The notes under the pieces: model-generated
What the model saw: only the letters and a program-made list of their open reading frames with translations
Told to the model about the DNA's origin: nothing
The model's database searches: none
Shown: positions 26,318 to 34,147 of the stretch, piece by piece
Layout of the letters: each line of letters starts with the position of its first letter
How positions within the stretch are numbered: the stretch's first letter is position 1
Made by a program: the position numbers and the translations under genes
NCBI GenBank assembly: GCA_017477245.1
Contig: JAFUWY010000022.1
Coordinates: 1 to 34,147, forward strand
Length of the DNA stretch: 34,147 bases
Reading direction: 5' to 3'
From: Bacteroidales bacterium
GTDB lineage: Bacteria > Bacteroidota > Bacteroidia > Bacteroidales > UBA932

Positions 26318-27559
26318 ATGAAAGCCTCTCGAATCCTCAAGAAATGGACGGAGACCAGCCTGGTGCTCCGGATCCTCTGCGGCCTGTTGATCGGCGCCGC
26401 CCTCGGCCTGCTCTGCCCGAAATGGACGGGCATCGGCATCCTCGGCCAGGTCTTCGTCAGCGGCCTGCGGGCCATTGCGCCCATCCTCGTGGCCGTGCTG
26501 GTGACCGCGTCGATCGCCCGGGCGAAAGGCGGCCTGGGACCCCGTTTCCGGACGGTGATCATCCTGTACCTGGCCACGACCCTGCTGGCCGCCGTCCTGG
26601 CGGTCGCGGCCAGCTTCCTGTTCCCGGTCACGCTGAAACTGGAAGGCGTGGCGGGCGGGGAGTCCGCAGGCGGCCCGACCTCGCTGGCCGACGTGTTCAC
26701 GAAGCTGCTCACGGGGATGGTGATGAACCCGGTCGCGGCGCTCGCGGAGGCCAACTACATCGCCATCCTGTTCTGGGCCATCCTGCTGGGCGTCGCGCTC
26801 CGGCTGCTGGCCGGCGGCGCGACGATCCGCATGGTCTCCGATTTCGCGGGAGCGGTGTCGCGGGTCGTGGAATGGATCATCCAGTTCGCGCCTTTCGGCA
26901 TCCTGGGCCTGGTGTTCACCTCCGTCTCGGGCAACGGCCTGGACATCTTCGTCGACTACGGCAAGCTGCTGGCGTTGCTGGTCGGCTGCATGCTGGTCAC
27001 GGGACTGGTGACCAATCCGCTCGTCGCCGCCCTGCTGCTGCGGCGCAATCCCTACCCGCTGCTGTGGCGCTGCCTGCGCACCAGCGGGCTGAGCGCCTTC
27101 TTCACGCGCTCGTCGGCCGCCAACATCCCGATCAACATGGAGCTCTGCCGCGACCTGGGGCTGGAAGAGGATTTCTATTCGGTGAGCATCCCGCTGGGAT
27201 CCACCATCAACATGAACGGCGCCGCCGTCACGATCACGGTCCTCACGCTGGCTGTCGCCCGCACAGTCGGGGTCGAGGCCAGCTTCGCTTCGGCCATCTT
27301 CCTCAGCGTGATCGCCACGCTGGGTGCCTGCGGCTCGTCCGGCGTGGCCGGCGGCTCGCTGCTCCTGGTGCCGATGGCGTGCTCGTTCTTCGGGATCCCG
27401 GGCGACATCGCCATGCAGGCGGTGGCCGTCGGATTCATCATTGGCGTGGTGCAGGATTCCATGGAAACGGCGCTCAATTCCAGCAGCGATGTCTTCTTCA
27501 CGGCGACGGCGGAATATTACGACAGGCAGAAGAAACGCCGATTGTTTGGAAATGGCTGA
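26318..27559 (+). CDS. sstT: SstT-type sodium/serine-threonine symporter (DAACS family)
   Basis: 413 aa with eight or more transmembrane segments and two re-entrant loops. The family motifs are FFTRSSAANIPINMELC, YSVSIPLGSTINMNGAAVTITVLTLAVA, GACGSSGVAGGSLLLVPMACSFFGI and AVGFIIGVVQDSMETALNSSSDV, very close to SstT. SstT takes up serine and threonine with sodium. It starts 18 nt after hutI, so it is the last hut-operon gene; this raises the question whether it carries histidine or links serine use to the one-carbon pool. The substrate is inferred from motifs only. Confidence 0.93.
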   Translation: MKASRILKKWTETSLVLRILCGLLIGAALGLLCPKWTGIGILGQVFVSGLRAIAPILVAVLVTASIARAKGGLGPRFRTVIILYLATTLLAAVLAVAASFLFPVTLKLEGVAGGESAGGPTSLADVFTKLLTGMVMNPVAALAEANYIAILFWAILLGVALRLLAGGATIRMVSDFAGAVSRVVEWIIQFAPFGILGLVFTSVSGNGLDIFVDYGKLLALLVGCMLVTGLVTNPLVAALLLRRNPYPLLWRCLRTSGLSAFFTRSSAANIPINMELCRDLGLEEDFYSVSIPLGSTINMNGAAVTITVLTLAVARTVGVEASFASAIFLSVIATLGACGSSGVAGGSLLLVPMACSFFGIPGDIAMQAVAVGFIIGVVQDSMETALNSSSDVFFTATAEYYDRQKKRRLFGNG

Positions 27560-27576
27560 ATAAAAGCTTATCTTTG
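27546..27576 (+). promoter_or_regulatory. Promoter of the oxidoreductase/PmoA-like pair
   Basis: TTG (27546-27548), 20 nt, TATCTTTG (27569-27576). The -33 element lies in the end of sstT; the ATG is 47 nt after the -7 box. Confidence 0.75.
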
Positions 27577-27623
27577 GAGAGGAAGTGTCTTCACTTCGAA
27601 GCTAACAACCAATTATTACTCAT

Positions 27624-28973
27624 ATGGAAAGAAGAGAATTTCTCAAGAAAGCGGGTTATGCCGCTGCCGGAATCGTGATCGGCGGACAGGGCCTCAGCGC
27701 CTCCAGTTACGCCCGGATCAAGGGAGCCAACGACAGGGTCAACGTGGCCGTCGTGGGCTATTCGGACCGCTTCAAGGGGTCCCTGCTGCCTGCCTTCCAG
27801 GCGAACTGCCAGAAGCAGAATTTCGACATCGTCGGCGTGTCCGACCTGTGGCGCCTGCGCCGCGAGGAGGCCAAGTCGACGCTCGAGACGCGCTTCGGCC
27901 ATGCCATCAAGACGTACGTCAACAATGACCGGATGTACGAAGACAAGGACATCGACGCCGTGATCATCTCCACGGCCGACTTCCAGCACGCCCTGCATGC
28001 GGCCGAAGCGGCCCAGAACGGCAAGGACGCCTACGTGGAGAAGCCGTTCGCCGAGACGATGGCCGACGCCCGCGTGGCCAAGGCTGCCATCGAGAAGGCC
28101 GGCACCATCGTCCAGATCGGTTCCCAGCGCCGCAGCGCCCCCAACTACCATGCAGCCAATGACTACCTTCGCTCCGGCAAGTTCGGCGACATCGTCATGG
28201 TCGAGATGACCTGGAACGTCAACCAGCCTGGTCGCTGGCGCCGTCCCAACACCGTTCCCCTCCTCAAGGAAGAGGACACCGACTGGAAGCGCTACCTGAT
28301 GAACCGTCCCTGGCAGGCCTTCGACCCGCGCAAGTACTTGGAGTTCCGTCTCTTCTGGCCGTTCTCTTCCGGTATCCCCGGACAGTGGATGGCGCACCAG
28401 ATCGACACTGTGCACTGGTTCACCGGCTATAACTATCCGCGCAGCGTCGCTGCCAACGGCGGTATCTACCTTTGGAACGACGGCCGCACCAACTATGATA
28501 CGATGACCGCGGTGCTTGACTACGGTCCCCAGGACAATCCCGCCAAGGGTTTCCAGGTCATCTACTCTTCCCGCTTCACCAACAGTGCGGGCGGCACCAA
28601 GGAGATCTACTACTCCAACGGCGGCGAGCTCAACCTCGACACCAACATGGTTACCTCCAACGGTTACCTGACGGCCGGCAACGCCCGCGCCATGGGCATG
28701 GCGGAGAACAAACTGGAGTCCTTCTCCCTGGCCTCCAACGTCAAGGTCAGCACCGACGCCAACACCGGCGGCGACCCGATGACCACGGCCCACATGCTCA
28801 ACTGGATGGAGTGCGTGCGCAGCCGCAAGCAGCCGAACGCCAACTACATGGCCGGTTACAACCATTCCATTGCCTGTATCATGGTCACCGCTGCCCTGCG
28901 TACCCATGAGTTCACCGTGTTCGATCCCGCCACGCAGGAAGTGATGGCTGGCGGCAAGCCTTTCCAGTATTGA
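27624..28973 (+). CDS. Gfo/Idh/MocA family oxidoreductase with Tat-type signal
   Basis: 449 aa. The N-terminus [21 protein letters not shown] has the twin-arginine pattern (R-R-x-F-L-K), so it should be exported folded with its cofactor. The Rossmann fold follows ([20 protein letters not shown], with DIVGVSDLW and [15 protein letters not shown]). [14 protein letters not shown] is the Gfo/Idh/MocA EKP signature. The C-terminal domain includes [14 protein letters not shown]. The family oxidises or reduces sugars and sugar alcohols with NAD(P); some exported members act as glycosidases (GH109-like), which cannot be decided here. A PmoA-like lipoprotein follows after 4 nt in the same operon. Confidence 0.92.
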   Translation: MERREFLKKAGYAAAGIVIGGQGLSASSYARIKGANDRVNVAVVGYSDRFKGSLLPAFQANCQKQNFDIVGVSDLWRLRREEAKSTLETRFGHAIKTYVNNDRMYEDKDIDAVIISTADFQHALHAAEAAQNGKDAYVEKPFAETMADARVAKAAIEKAGTIVQIGSQRRSAPNYHAANDYLRSGKFGDIVMVEMTWNVNQPGRWRRPNTVPLLKEEDTDWKRYLMNRPWQAFDPRKYLEFRLFWPFSSGIPGQWMAHQIDTVHWFTGYNYPRSVAANGGIYLWNDGRTNYDTMTAVLDYGPQDNPAKGFQVIYSSRFTNSAGGTKEIYYSNGGELNLDTNMVTSNGYLTAGNARAMGMAENKLESFSLASNVKVSTDANTGGDPMTTAHMLNWMECVRSRKQPNANYMAGYNHSIACIMVTAALRTHEFTVFDPATQEVMAGGKPFQY

Positions 28974-28977
28974 TACC

Positions 28978-30003
28978 ATGAAGAGAATCCTGTATTTGCT
29001 GCCCCTGCTGGCCTTGCTGGCCGGCTGCGGCAACGCCCCCAAACAGGCCGAAGTGACTTTCGTGCGTGACGATGCCGCCCGCAAGGTGGACGTCAACATC
29101 GACGGATCCTATTTCACGTCCTACATCTATCCGCAGGACATGGAGAAGCAGGTCCTCTGGCCGATCATGACCGCTTCCGGCAAGGACATCACCCGCGGTT
29201 ATCCCCGCGCCCCGCGCGCTTTCGAGAGCACGGACCACCCGCACCACGTGGGCCTGTGGTTCAATTTCGGCAACGTCAACGGACTGGACTTCTGGAACAA
29301 TTCCTTCGCCATCCCCGCCGAGCGCAAGCCGATGTACGGGTCCGTGGTCTTCGACAGGATCGTCTCCGCCGAAGGCAACAAACTCGTCACCTTGGCCAAC
29401 TGGGTGGACAATGACGGCAAGGTCCTCATGAAGGAGGAGACCACGTTCACCTTCGCCGGCACGGCCAATGAGCGGTCCATCGTCCGCGAGGCCAAGCTGA
29501 CGGCCGTCGAGCCCGTCCTCTTCAAGGAGAACAAGGAGGGTATGCTGGGCCTTCGGGTCGACCGCGCCTTCCAGAAGCCGTCCAACCGTCCGGAGCGCTA
29601 CACGGATGCCAACGGGATCGTGACCGAGGTGGCCACGGTCAACAACGAGGGCATCAACGGCGAGTATGTCAACAGCCTGGGCGACAAGGGCGACGACGTG
29701 TGGTCGAAGCGTGCCGAGTGGACGATGCTCAACGGCACCAAGGAAGGGGATCCGATCTCCATCCTGATCATCGACGGCAAGGGCAACCCCAACTTCCCGG
29801 CCTGGTCGCATGCCCGCGGATACGGCCTCTTCGCCGTCAACAGCATGGGTGGCAAGGACTTCGACAAGACCCTCACCGAGCCGGTCGAGCTCAGCCTCAA
29901 CCCCGGCCAGAGCGTGACCTTCTGCTACAAGGTGGTCATCAAGGACGGCGGTTTCTTGACTTCCGAGGGAGCCGACGCCATCGCCAAGGAGTTCAACAAG
30001 TAA
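28978..30003 (+). CDS. PmoA-like (DUF6807) lipoprotein
   Basis: 341 aa. The N-terminus [20 protein letters not shown] has a perfect lipobox (LAGC, Cys17). The mature part shows [52 protein letters not shown] and a C-terminal [20 protein letters not shown], the pattern of PmoA-like/DUF6807 proteins; the name is historical and does not imply methane oxidation. Such proteins often neighbour Gfo/Idh/MocA enzymes in sugar-use loci of Bacteroidetes, as here. The His pair in DHPHH suggests metal or substrate binding. A terminator follows at 30024. Confidence 0.88.
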   Translation: MKRILYLLPLLALLAGCGNAPKQAEVTFVRDDAARKVDVNIDGSYFTSYIYPQDMEKQVLWPIMTASGKDITRGYPRAPRAFESTDHPHHVGLWFNFGNVNGLDFWNNSFAIPAERKPMYGSVVFDRIVSAEGNKLVTLANWVDNDGKVLMKEETTFTFAGTANERSIVREAKLTAVEPVLFKENKEGMLGLRVDRAFQKPSNRPERYTDANGIVTEVATVNNEGINGEYVNSLGDKGDDVWSKRAEWTMLNGTKEGDPISILIIDGKGNPNFPAWSHARGYGLFAVNSMGGKDFDKTLTEPVELSLNPGQSVTFCYKVVIKDGGFLTSEGADAIAKEFNK

Positions 30004-30023
30004 GTCCCTGACTGATTCTGCAG

Positions 30024-30062
30024 ATCCTTCCCGTCCGGGCGCTGCCTGGCGGGAAGGATTTT
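30024..30062 (+). terminator. Intrinsic terminator after the PmoA-like gene
   Basis: atccttcccg (30024-30033) pairs perfectly with cgggaaggat (30050-30059), followed by a short T run (30060-30062). Confidence 0.75.
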
Positions 30063-30076
30063 CCGTTGAAAATCCC

Positions 30077-30084
30077 TATCTTTG
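30077..30084 (+). promoter_or_regulatory. -7 promoter element (TATCTTTG) of the DUF2130 gene
   Basis: TATCTTTG at 30077-30084 ends 7 nt before the ATG at 30092 and 1 nt before another ATG at 30086. The transcript start is expected around 30088-30090, so 30092 is the usable start and the mRNA is leaderless. Confidence 0.62.
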
Positions 30085-30091
30085 CATGTAT

Positions 30092-31396
30092 ATGCACGAA
30101 CTTATCTGTCCCCATTGCAAGAAGCCGTTCGCGGTCAACGAAGACGACTACGCGGCCATCCTGAGCCAGGTCAAGGGCGCCGAATTCGACGCCGAGGTCT
30201 CCCGCCGCATCGCCGAGCTCCACAAGCAGCACGAGGCCGAGCAGGAAGCCCGCGAGGCCAAGGCCGGGCAGGCCCATCAGCTGGAATTGTCCCGGAAGGA
30301 CAAGGTCATCGGCGAGAAGGAAAACGAGATCCTGCGCCTCCGCGAGCAGCTCTCCGCCATGGGAGAGCGGCGCGAGCTGGAGCTCAGCGTGGCCGTGGCC
30401 GAGAAGGAGAAGAAGATCGCCGAGCTGCAGTCGCAGGCGCGCCTGGTGGCTTCGGAGGCGAACCTCCGCGAACAGAGCATCGTCAGTGACTACGAAGGCA
30501 AGCTCCGGCTGGCCAAATCCGAGGCTTCCGTCCGGGAGAAGGGGATGAAGGAGGATTACGAGTCCCGGCTGCGCATCGCGAACGAGGAGGTCGAGCGGCT
30601 GAAGGACTTCAAGGTCCGCCTGTCCACCAAGATGGTCGGCGAGACGCTGGAAGCCCATTGCAGCAACGTCTTCAACGGCGAGATGCGCCCGATGTTCCCG
30701 AACGCCTATTTCGAGAAGGATAATGACGCTTCCGGAGGCTCCAAGGGGGATTTCATCTTCCGGGATTACGAGGACGGCACGGAGTATATCTCCATCATGT
30801 TCGAGATGAAGAACGAGATGGACGAGACGGCCACCAAGCACAAGAACGAGGACTTCTTCCGCAAGCTGGACCAGGACCGCACCGAGAAGAAGTGCGAGTA
30901 CGCCGTGCTGGTCTCCCTGCTGGAGCCCGACAGCGAGTTGTACAACACCGGCATCGTGGACGTGTCCTACCGCTATCCGAAGATGTTCGTGATCCGCCCG
31001 CAGTTCTTCAAGTCCCTGATCATGCTGCTGGTCAACGCAGCCAGGAATACGGTGGGATACAAGAAAGAGCTCGCCCTGGCCCGCAGCCAGAACGTGGACG
31101 TGACCAATTTCGAGAACAAGCTGCTCGAGTTCCGCAGCAAGTTCGGCGACCACTATACCCGCGCCGCGGGCAAGTTCGAGGACGCCATCAAGCAGATCGA
31201 CGACACCATCAAGAAGCTCCAGGCCGTCAAGAAGAGTTTCGAGCAGTCCGAAAACTACCTGCGCCTGGCCAACCAGGATGCCGAGGAGCTGACCATCCGC
31301 AAGCTCACCTACAAGAATCCGACGATGAAGGCCAAATTCGAAGAGGCCCGCCGGACCGGAGCAGGGGAGCCCGGCGGCGAGACCTCTTCCAAGTAG
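30092..31396 (+). CDS. DUF2130 protein with zinc-finger-like start, coiled coil and nuclease-like core
   Basis: 434 aa from the ATG at 30092. It begins HELICPHCKKPFAV (CxxC, zinc-ribbon-like), then a long coiled coil (about 30-180, rich in Glu/Lys/Gln). Residues about 190-330 are the DUF2130 core: GGSKGDFIFRDY, ISIMFEMKNE, FFRKLDQDRTEKKCEYAVLVSL. The GDF...FEMK arrangement looks like the D-(x)n-ExK of PD-(D/E)XK nucleases, with Glu/Lys in the right order. The C-terminus is a second helical region. No function is proven; a structure-specific nuclease or a DNA-linked scaffold is possible. It stands alone between a terminator and a convergent gene. Confidence 0.87.
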   Translation: MHELICPHCKKPFAVNEDDYAAILSQVKGAEFDAEVSRRIAELHKQHEAEQEAREAKAGQAHQLELSRKDKVIGEKENEILRLREQLSAMGERRELELSVAVAEKEKKIAELQSQARLVASEANLREQSIVSDYEGKLRLAKSEASVREKGMKEDYESRLRIANEEVERLKDFKVRLSTKMVGETLEAHCSNVFNGEMRPMFPNAYFEKDNDASGGSKGDFIFRDYEDGTEYISIMFEMKNEMDETATKHKNEDFFRKLDQDRTEKKCEYAVLVSLLEPDSELYNTGIVDVSYRYPKMFVIRPQFFKSLIMLLVNAARNTVGYKKELALARSQNVDVTNFENKLLEFRSKFGDHYTRAAGKFEDAIKQIDDTIKKLQAVKKSFEQSENYLRLANQDAEELTIRKLTYKNPTMKAKFEEARRTGAGEPGGETSSK

Positions 31397-31405
31397 GACG
31401 TCCTC

Positions 31406-33508
31406 CTATTTCAGCAGCTTGACGAGCTGCTCCACGATGCCCGGCGCAGGACAGCCGGGATACCCTTTCAGCATCAGCATGCACGCCAGTTCGTCCTTGT
31501 CGTAGTGGTTGTGGTCCCGGAAGCAGGAGATGATGGCCCGGGCCGCAGCCTCCCTGGACGCGTATCCGTTGGCCGCATAGTCTGCGACATAGGCGTTGAA
31601 GATGGCGTCGGCATGCTGACCGATCTCGACGAATCCCAGGTAGTCGGGGTCCTGCTGCGCGCGCTGTGCAGCCACTTTCCGCACGATGACGTCGTAGGTG
31701 TCCCGGCGGTAGCTGTCGAAGGTCTGGGTCTGCGGGTCGTAACCCTTCGTGTGGTTGCTGACGGCCCCGTGGGGCGTGTAGGAGTTGAGGATGACGCGGG
31801 CCCCCATCGCCTCGGCGGCGTCGAAGTAGTAGTTCACGTCGTCCTCGAAGGTGGAATTCAGGCCGTTGGTCCCGTTGTTGCCCAGCATCACGATGTCTCC
31901 GGGGCAGATGTCCAGCAGGACGGCCGCGAGCTTGCCCTGCTGGTAGTAGGTGCTGAGGTTGCGGCCGCCGGCTCCCTGGTTGGCGAATTCGCACAGCTCG
32001 GCCAGGGCCGGGAAGTCGGTGCCGAAGATCCGCTCCAGGCGCCAGGCCCACGACCCGTTGCTGGCCGAGGTCGAGTCGCCGATGTGGTGTACCTTGGGTT
32101 TCGCGCGACGCGCAGGCGTCGGCAGCAGGGTGAGTTTGACGTTTTCGATCTTGGCTTCACCCCCGGCGCCGGGGCCGATGCGCAGGTCGAACACGTCCCG
32201 CGGGCATGCCACCACCAGCGTATCCGTGCCCATCGTGTCGCGTCGTCCCAGGATGTATCCGGCCAGGTCGCTGTTGACGTAGCCGGAGGAGAGGACGCCC
32301 TGGTAGGTGACTTCGACCCGGTACAGGCGGCCTTTCTCGACCTGGGCCTCGAAGCGCTCCGCATCGGCGTTCGGCGAGACGGCCTCGCAGGCCGCGATGT
32401 CGACGGTCCCGCAGGCCTCGTCGGCGAATCCGATGCTGAAGAAATCGGGATTCGAGGTCTCCTTCCACTTGACCGCTCCGCTCTTCGCGATGATCCTGCC
32501 CCTGGCGTCCGCTACGGATGCCTGGCAGGTCTCTCCTTTCTTGTCCAGCTCCAGGGTGATGGTGTACCAGCGGTCCGTCCGGACCTTGCCGGCCTTGCCT
32601 CTCCGGGTCAGCGGGGTGTCGTTGAGCGTGACGGTCTGTCCGTCGAACAGCAGCGTGACGGGATTGGTGTAGAGCCGGTTGTTGTTGCGGAACGGGAAGC
32701 GGGAGCTCAACGTCAGGACGGCTCCGGGCCCGTGGAAGCGCACCTTGGCGCTGAAGACCATCTCCGAGACGGGCGGCGTGAAGGATTTGGCGAACACGTG
32801 CGACTGGCCGGTCTCCTGCGCGCTGAAGCGGATGTATCGGGTCCCGTCCGGGTCCTTGCAGAATTCGGCCTGCCGGGAGTCGTCGCTGCCGGCGACGATC
32901 CACTTCCCGAACACGATGTCCTGGGCTTGCCCGTACCGCTCAGCGAGCACTTTCGCGCCGAGGAGCTGGTCTGGGTACCCGTTGAAATCCTTGGGATAGC
33001 CGCCTTCCGGGAGCGTCTGCGTGTTCGGGATCCGTTCGTTGCCCAGGGCGACCACGGGCATCTCGGCGCGGAACGTCTTGCCGCCCACCTTCAGGACGGC
33101 CCGGAGCGAGCCGTAGAAATTCATGGGGACGTTGCGCAGGTCGAAGCTGGTCGCGAGGGAAGCCTTGCCGTTGACCGAGAACGCGCCGTAGGAGTCGCAA
33201 TACTGCCCGGGCAGGTCGTTTTCGGTCTGGAAGCCTGCCGCGTCCCAGTCCACGGAGAACCCTTCGGATTTGAGCGCCGTCTCGCTGACGGGCTTGCCGT
33301 CGGCATCCCAAACCGTGAGGCTGAATGCGTTGGCGTGGGGGGTGTCGGTCGTCGGGCCGAACGTCAGTTTCTGGTTCCCCTCGATCCGGACCCTGGCGAT
33401 CCGGTCCGCAATGGCTCCGCTGGCATCGATGCCGAGGGAGAAGGCGAGGAGCGCAATCGCGCTGAACAGTGGAAGATGTTTCATATCGATGGTGTACAGG
33501 AATTTCAT
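31406..33508 (-). CDS. Secreted SGNH/GDSL hydrolase, rhamnogalacturonan acetylesterase-like, with N-terminal beta domains
   Basis: 700 aa from the ATG at 33508, which overlaps the upstream stop (ATGA); an ATG at 33484 (MKHLPLFSAIALLAFSLG) would be equally good for the signal peptide. Residues about 30-440 look like Ig-like and concanavalin-like beta domains. The C-terminal catalytic part (about 455-700) has HHIGDSTSASNGSWAWRL (GDS nucleophile), NQGAGGRNLSTYY, VMLGNNGTNGLN (GxxN oxyanion) and DHNHYDKDEL (catalytic Asp-His), the four SGNH blocks. CE12-type members remove acetyl groups from rhamnogalacturonan; the lyase at 10713 makes that plausible, but this is inference. The frame is open to 34000, but the upstream part overlaps the DUF3784 gene. 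Confidence 0.85.
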   Translation of the reverse strand: MKFLYTIDMKHLPLFSAIALLAFSLGIDASGAIADRIARVRIEGNQKLTFGPTTDTPHANAFSLTVWDADGKPVSETALKSEGFSVDWDAAGFQTENDLPGQYCDSYGAFSVNGKASLATSFDLRNVPMNFYGSLRAVLKVGGKTFRAEMPVVALGNERIPNTQTLPEGGYPKDFNGYPDQLLGAKVLAERYGQAQDIVFGKWIVAGSDDSRQAEFCKDPDGTRYIRFSAQETGQSHVFAKSFTPPVSEMVFSAKVRFHGPGAVLTLSSRFPFRNNNRLYTNPVTLLFDGQTVTLNDTPLTRRGKAGKVRTDRWYTITLELDKKGETCQASVADARGRIIAKSGAVKWKETSNPDFFSIGFADEACGTVDIAACEAVSPNADAERFEAQVEKGRLYRVEVTYQGVLSSGYVNSDLAGYILGRRDTMGTDTLVVACPRDVFDLRIGPGAGGEAKIENVKLTLLPTPARRAKPKVHHIGDSTSASNGSWAWRLERIFGTDFPALAELCEFANQGAGGRNLSTYYQQGKLAAVLLDICPGDIVMLGNNGTNGLNSTFEDDVNYYFDAAEAMGARVILNSYTPHGAVSNHTKGYDPQTQTFDSYRRDTYDVIVRKVAAQRAQQDPDYLGFVEIGQHADAIFNAYVADYAANGYASREAAARAIISCFRDHNHYDKDELACMLMLKGYPGCPAPGIVEQLVKLLK

Positions 33509-33804
33509 TCGGACTTGTCCTTGGCCCAGGTATTGGCGAGGATGACCACGACGATGCAGGCGACGAGCGTGAATGCCGTAAAAGAGAAACTGGCGGTCAT
33601 CGATTCTTTGCCGAGCAGGAACATCATCGGGGCCTCGGCGACCAGCAAACCCCCGACCAGGCCGCGCAGCCGTTTGATGTTGTATGCGGCCCTTTCTTCC
33701 TGGGAAGCGGTGTTGTACCCCGCAATCAGGTTGTCTCCCTTGCCCATGATGACCAGGATGCCCGTGATCAGAAACAGGGCGGCGAGTATGTAAACGATGA
33801 TCAT
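33505..33804 (-). CDS. DUF3784 small membrane protein
   Basis: 99 aa with three hydrophobic segments: IIVYILAALFLITGILVIMG, GGLLVAEAPMMFLLG and FTAFTLVACIVVVILANTW. The signature GKGDNLIAGYNTASQEERAAYNIKRL after the first segment is the defining motif of DUF3784. The function of the family is unknown. Its stop overlaps the start of the SGNH hydrolase gene (ATGA), indicating coupling, although the two have no obvious functional link. No strong -7 box is seen upstream. Confidence 0.92.
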   Translation of the reverse strand: MIIVYILAALFLITGILVIMGKGDNLIAGYNTASQEERAAYNIKRLRGLVGGLLVAEAPMMFLLGKESMTASFSFTAFTLVACIVVVILANTWAKDKSE

Positions 33805-33885
33805 ATCGACTCCGTTTTGTCCGTATGAAGATAGCTACATTCCGCCAAATCTCCAAGGATCGGCGCCGCCAAACCGCATCCGAGT

Positions 33886-33972
33886 GTGCACATCGTCCCG
33901 AAATCATGGACGTTGTGCACGAAAACGGCGCGAAACGTGCATAACGTCCAAGTTTTAAGGACGTTGTGCACG
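33886..33972. repeat. Two tandem imperfect palindromes (hairpins) with a 51-bp period
   Basis: Unit 1: gtgcacatcgtcc (33886-33898), 9-nt loop, ggacgttgtgcac (33908-33920), one mismatch. Unit 2: cgtgcataacgtcc (33936-33949), 9-nt loop, ggacgttgtgcacg (33959-33972), one G-T pair. The right arms are identical and start 51 bp apart. They lie between the DUF3784 start and the stop of the ExbB-like gene. There is no T run, so a simple terminator is unlikely; an operator pair or a dispersed repeat element is more likely. Confidence 0.85.
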
Positions 33973-34013
33973 GGGCTCCGTTCCGGGCATGGAACCCCAT
34001 TTGATGCCGCCAT

Positions 34014-34147
34014 TCAGATCCTGGGCTTTTGGATAACCCGGATAATCAGGGAAACGAAATACACGATGAGACCGTAGAGGACCGGTATAAGACTGATCTT
34101 GATGCCGCCGGCGACAATGTTTTTCGCAACGTCATCATGTGCGGACA
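34014..34147 (-). CDS. MotA/TolQ/ExbB-like proton channel protein (partial, C-terminus only)
   Basis: The minus-strand frame entering at the window edge reads SAHDDVAKNIVAGGIKISLI followed by PVLYGLIVYFVSLIIRVIQKPRI and a TGA at 34016-34014. The IVAGGIKIxLI-xxYGLIVYxxSLII segment matches the last transmembrane helix of Bacteroidetes MotA/TolQ/ExbB family proteins, which energise outer-membrane transport or envelope processes with TolR/ExbD partners. Only 44 residues are visible, so the call rests on the pattern of the final helix. It ends 42 nt before the double hairpin. Confidence 0.65.
   Translation of the reverse strand, partial: SAHDDVAKNIVAGGIKISLIPVLYGLIVYFVSLIIRVIQKPRI

Noticed and set aside
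31505-33793. Plus-strand 762-codon frame opposite the SGNH gene
   Set aside because: Shadow frame without motifs; the SGNH blocks are on the minus strand.
33801-34013. Minus-strand 70-codon frame across the double hairpin
   Set aside because: Its peptide simply mirrors the repeated palindromes; no start signal or family.
33886-34077. Plus-strand 63-codon frame (MHIVPKSWTLC...)
   Set aside because: Translation of the palindromic repeats, then antisense to the ExbB-like gene.

Overview
The window looks like a chromosomal segment of a GC-rich member of the Bacteroidales (Rikenellaceae-like or an uncultured gut or rumen lineage). This rests on repeated Bacteroidetes-type promoters (TTG, 19-20 nt, TAnnTTTG) before many genes, few Shine-Dalgarno sites, many lipoproteins with S-C lipoboxes, and Bacteroidetes-typical families (membrane-anchored HU/CCDC81-like protein, DUF4922-SpoIID fusion, 6-bladed beta-propeller lipoprotein, rSAM/lipoprotein pair, DUF3784, short ProB without a PUA domain). 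Genus is not determined. Genes are very GC-rich at third codon positions, which produces long antisense shadow ORFs.

Layout. 1-489 (-) is the start of a secreted Ser/Gly/Thr-rich low-complexity protein cut by the window edge. 502-6458 (-) is a five-gene, mostly overlapping operon: HU/CCDC81-like membrane protein, Nudix hydrolase, DUF4922-SpoIID fusion, AmpG-like permease and NamZ-like (DUF1343) muramidase. It is best read as a peptidoglycan-fragment salvage or remodelling unit. 6590-6666 is tRNA-Asn with its own promoter and terminator. 6712-8220 is an AT-richer island of small genes (immunity-like protein, two-TM protein, 84-aa Cys protein). 8279-13780 (+) holds a secreted GH2 glycosidase, a PL11-type rhamnogalacturonan lyase and a propeller lipoprotein. 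13874-15470 holds a multi-TM protein and a DUF3298 lipoprotein. 15557-17557 is proBA. 17561-19674 (-) is a LamG-like secreted protein, a radical SAM/SPASM enzyme and a short lipoprotein. 19755-27559 (+) is a histidine-utilisation operon: fused formiminotransferase-cyclodeaminase, hutU, hutH, hutI and an SstT-type transporter. 27624-30003 (+) is a Tat-type Gfo/Idh/MocA oxidoreductase plus a PmoA-like lipoprotein. 30092-31396 is a DUF2130 protein with a nuclease-like motif. 31406-33804 (-) is an SGNH esterase-like protein and a DUF3784 membrane protein. 33886-33972 contains two tandem hairpins, and 34014-34147 (-) is the C-terminus of an ExbB/TolQ-like protein.

Metabolically, the hut genes convert histidine to glutamate plus one-carbon units on tetrahydrofolate, and proBA draws on glutamate for proline. 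The GH2, PL11 and SGNH proteins suggest pectin (rhamnogalacturonan) use, although no SusC/SusD pair is present. The most unusual items are the DUF4922-SpoIID fusion in a muropeptide operon, a short repeat family inserted in frame in two genes of that operon, the rSAM/short-lipoprotein/LamG cassette, and the 51-bp-period double hairpin near the right end. All functional calls come from reading motifs by eye; no database search was run.
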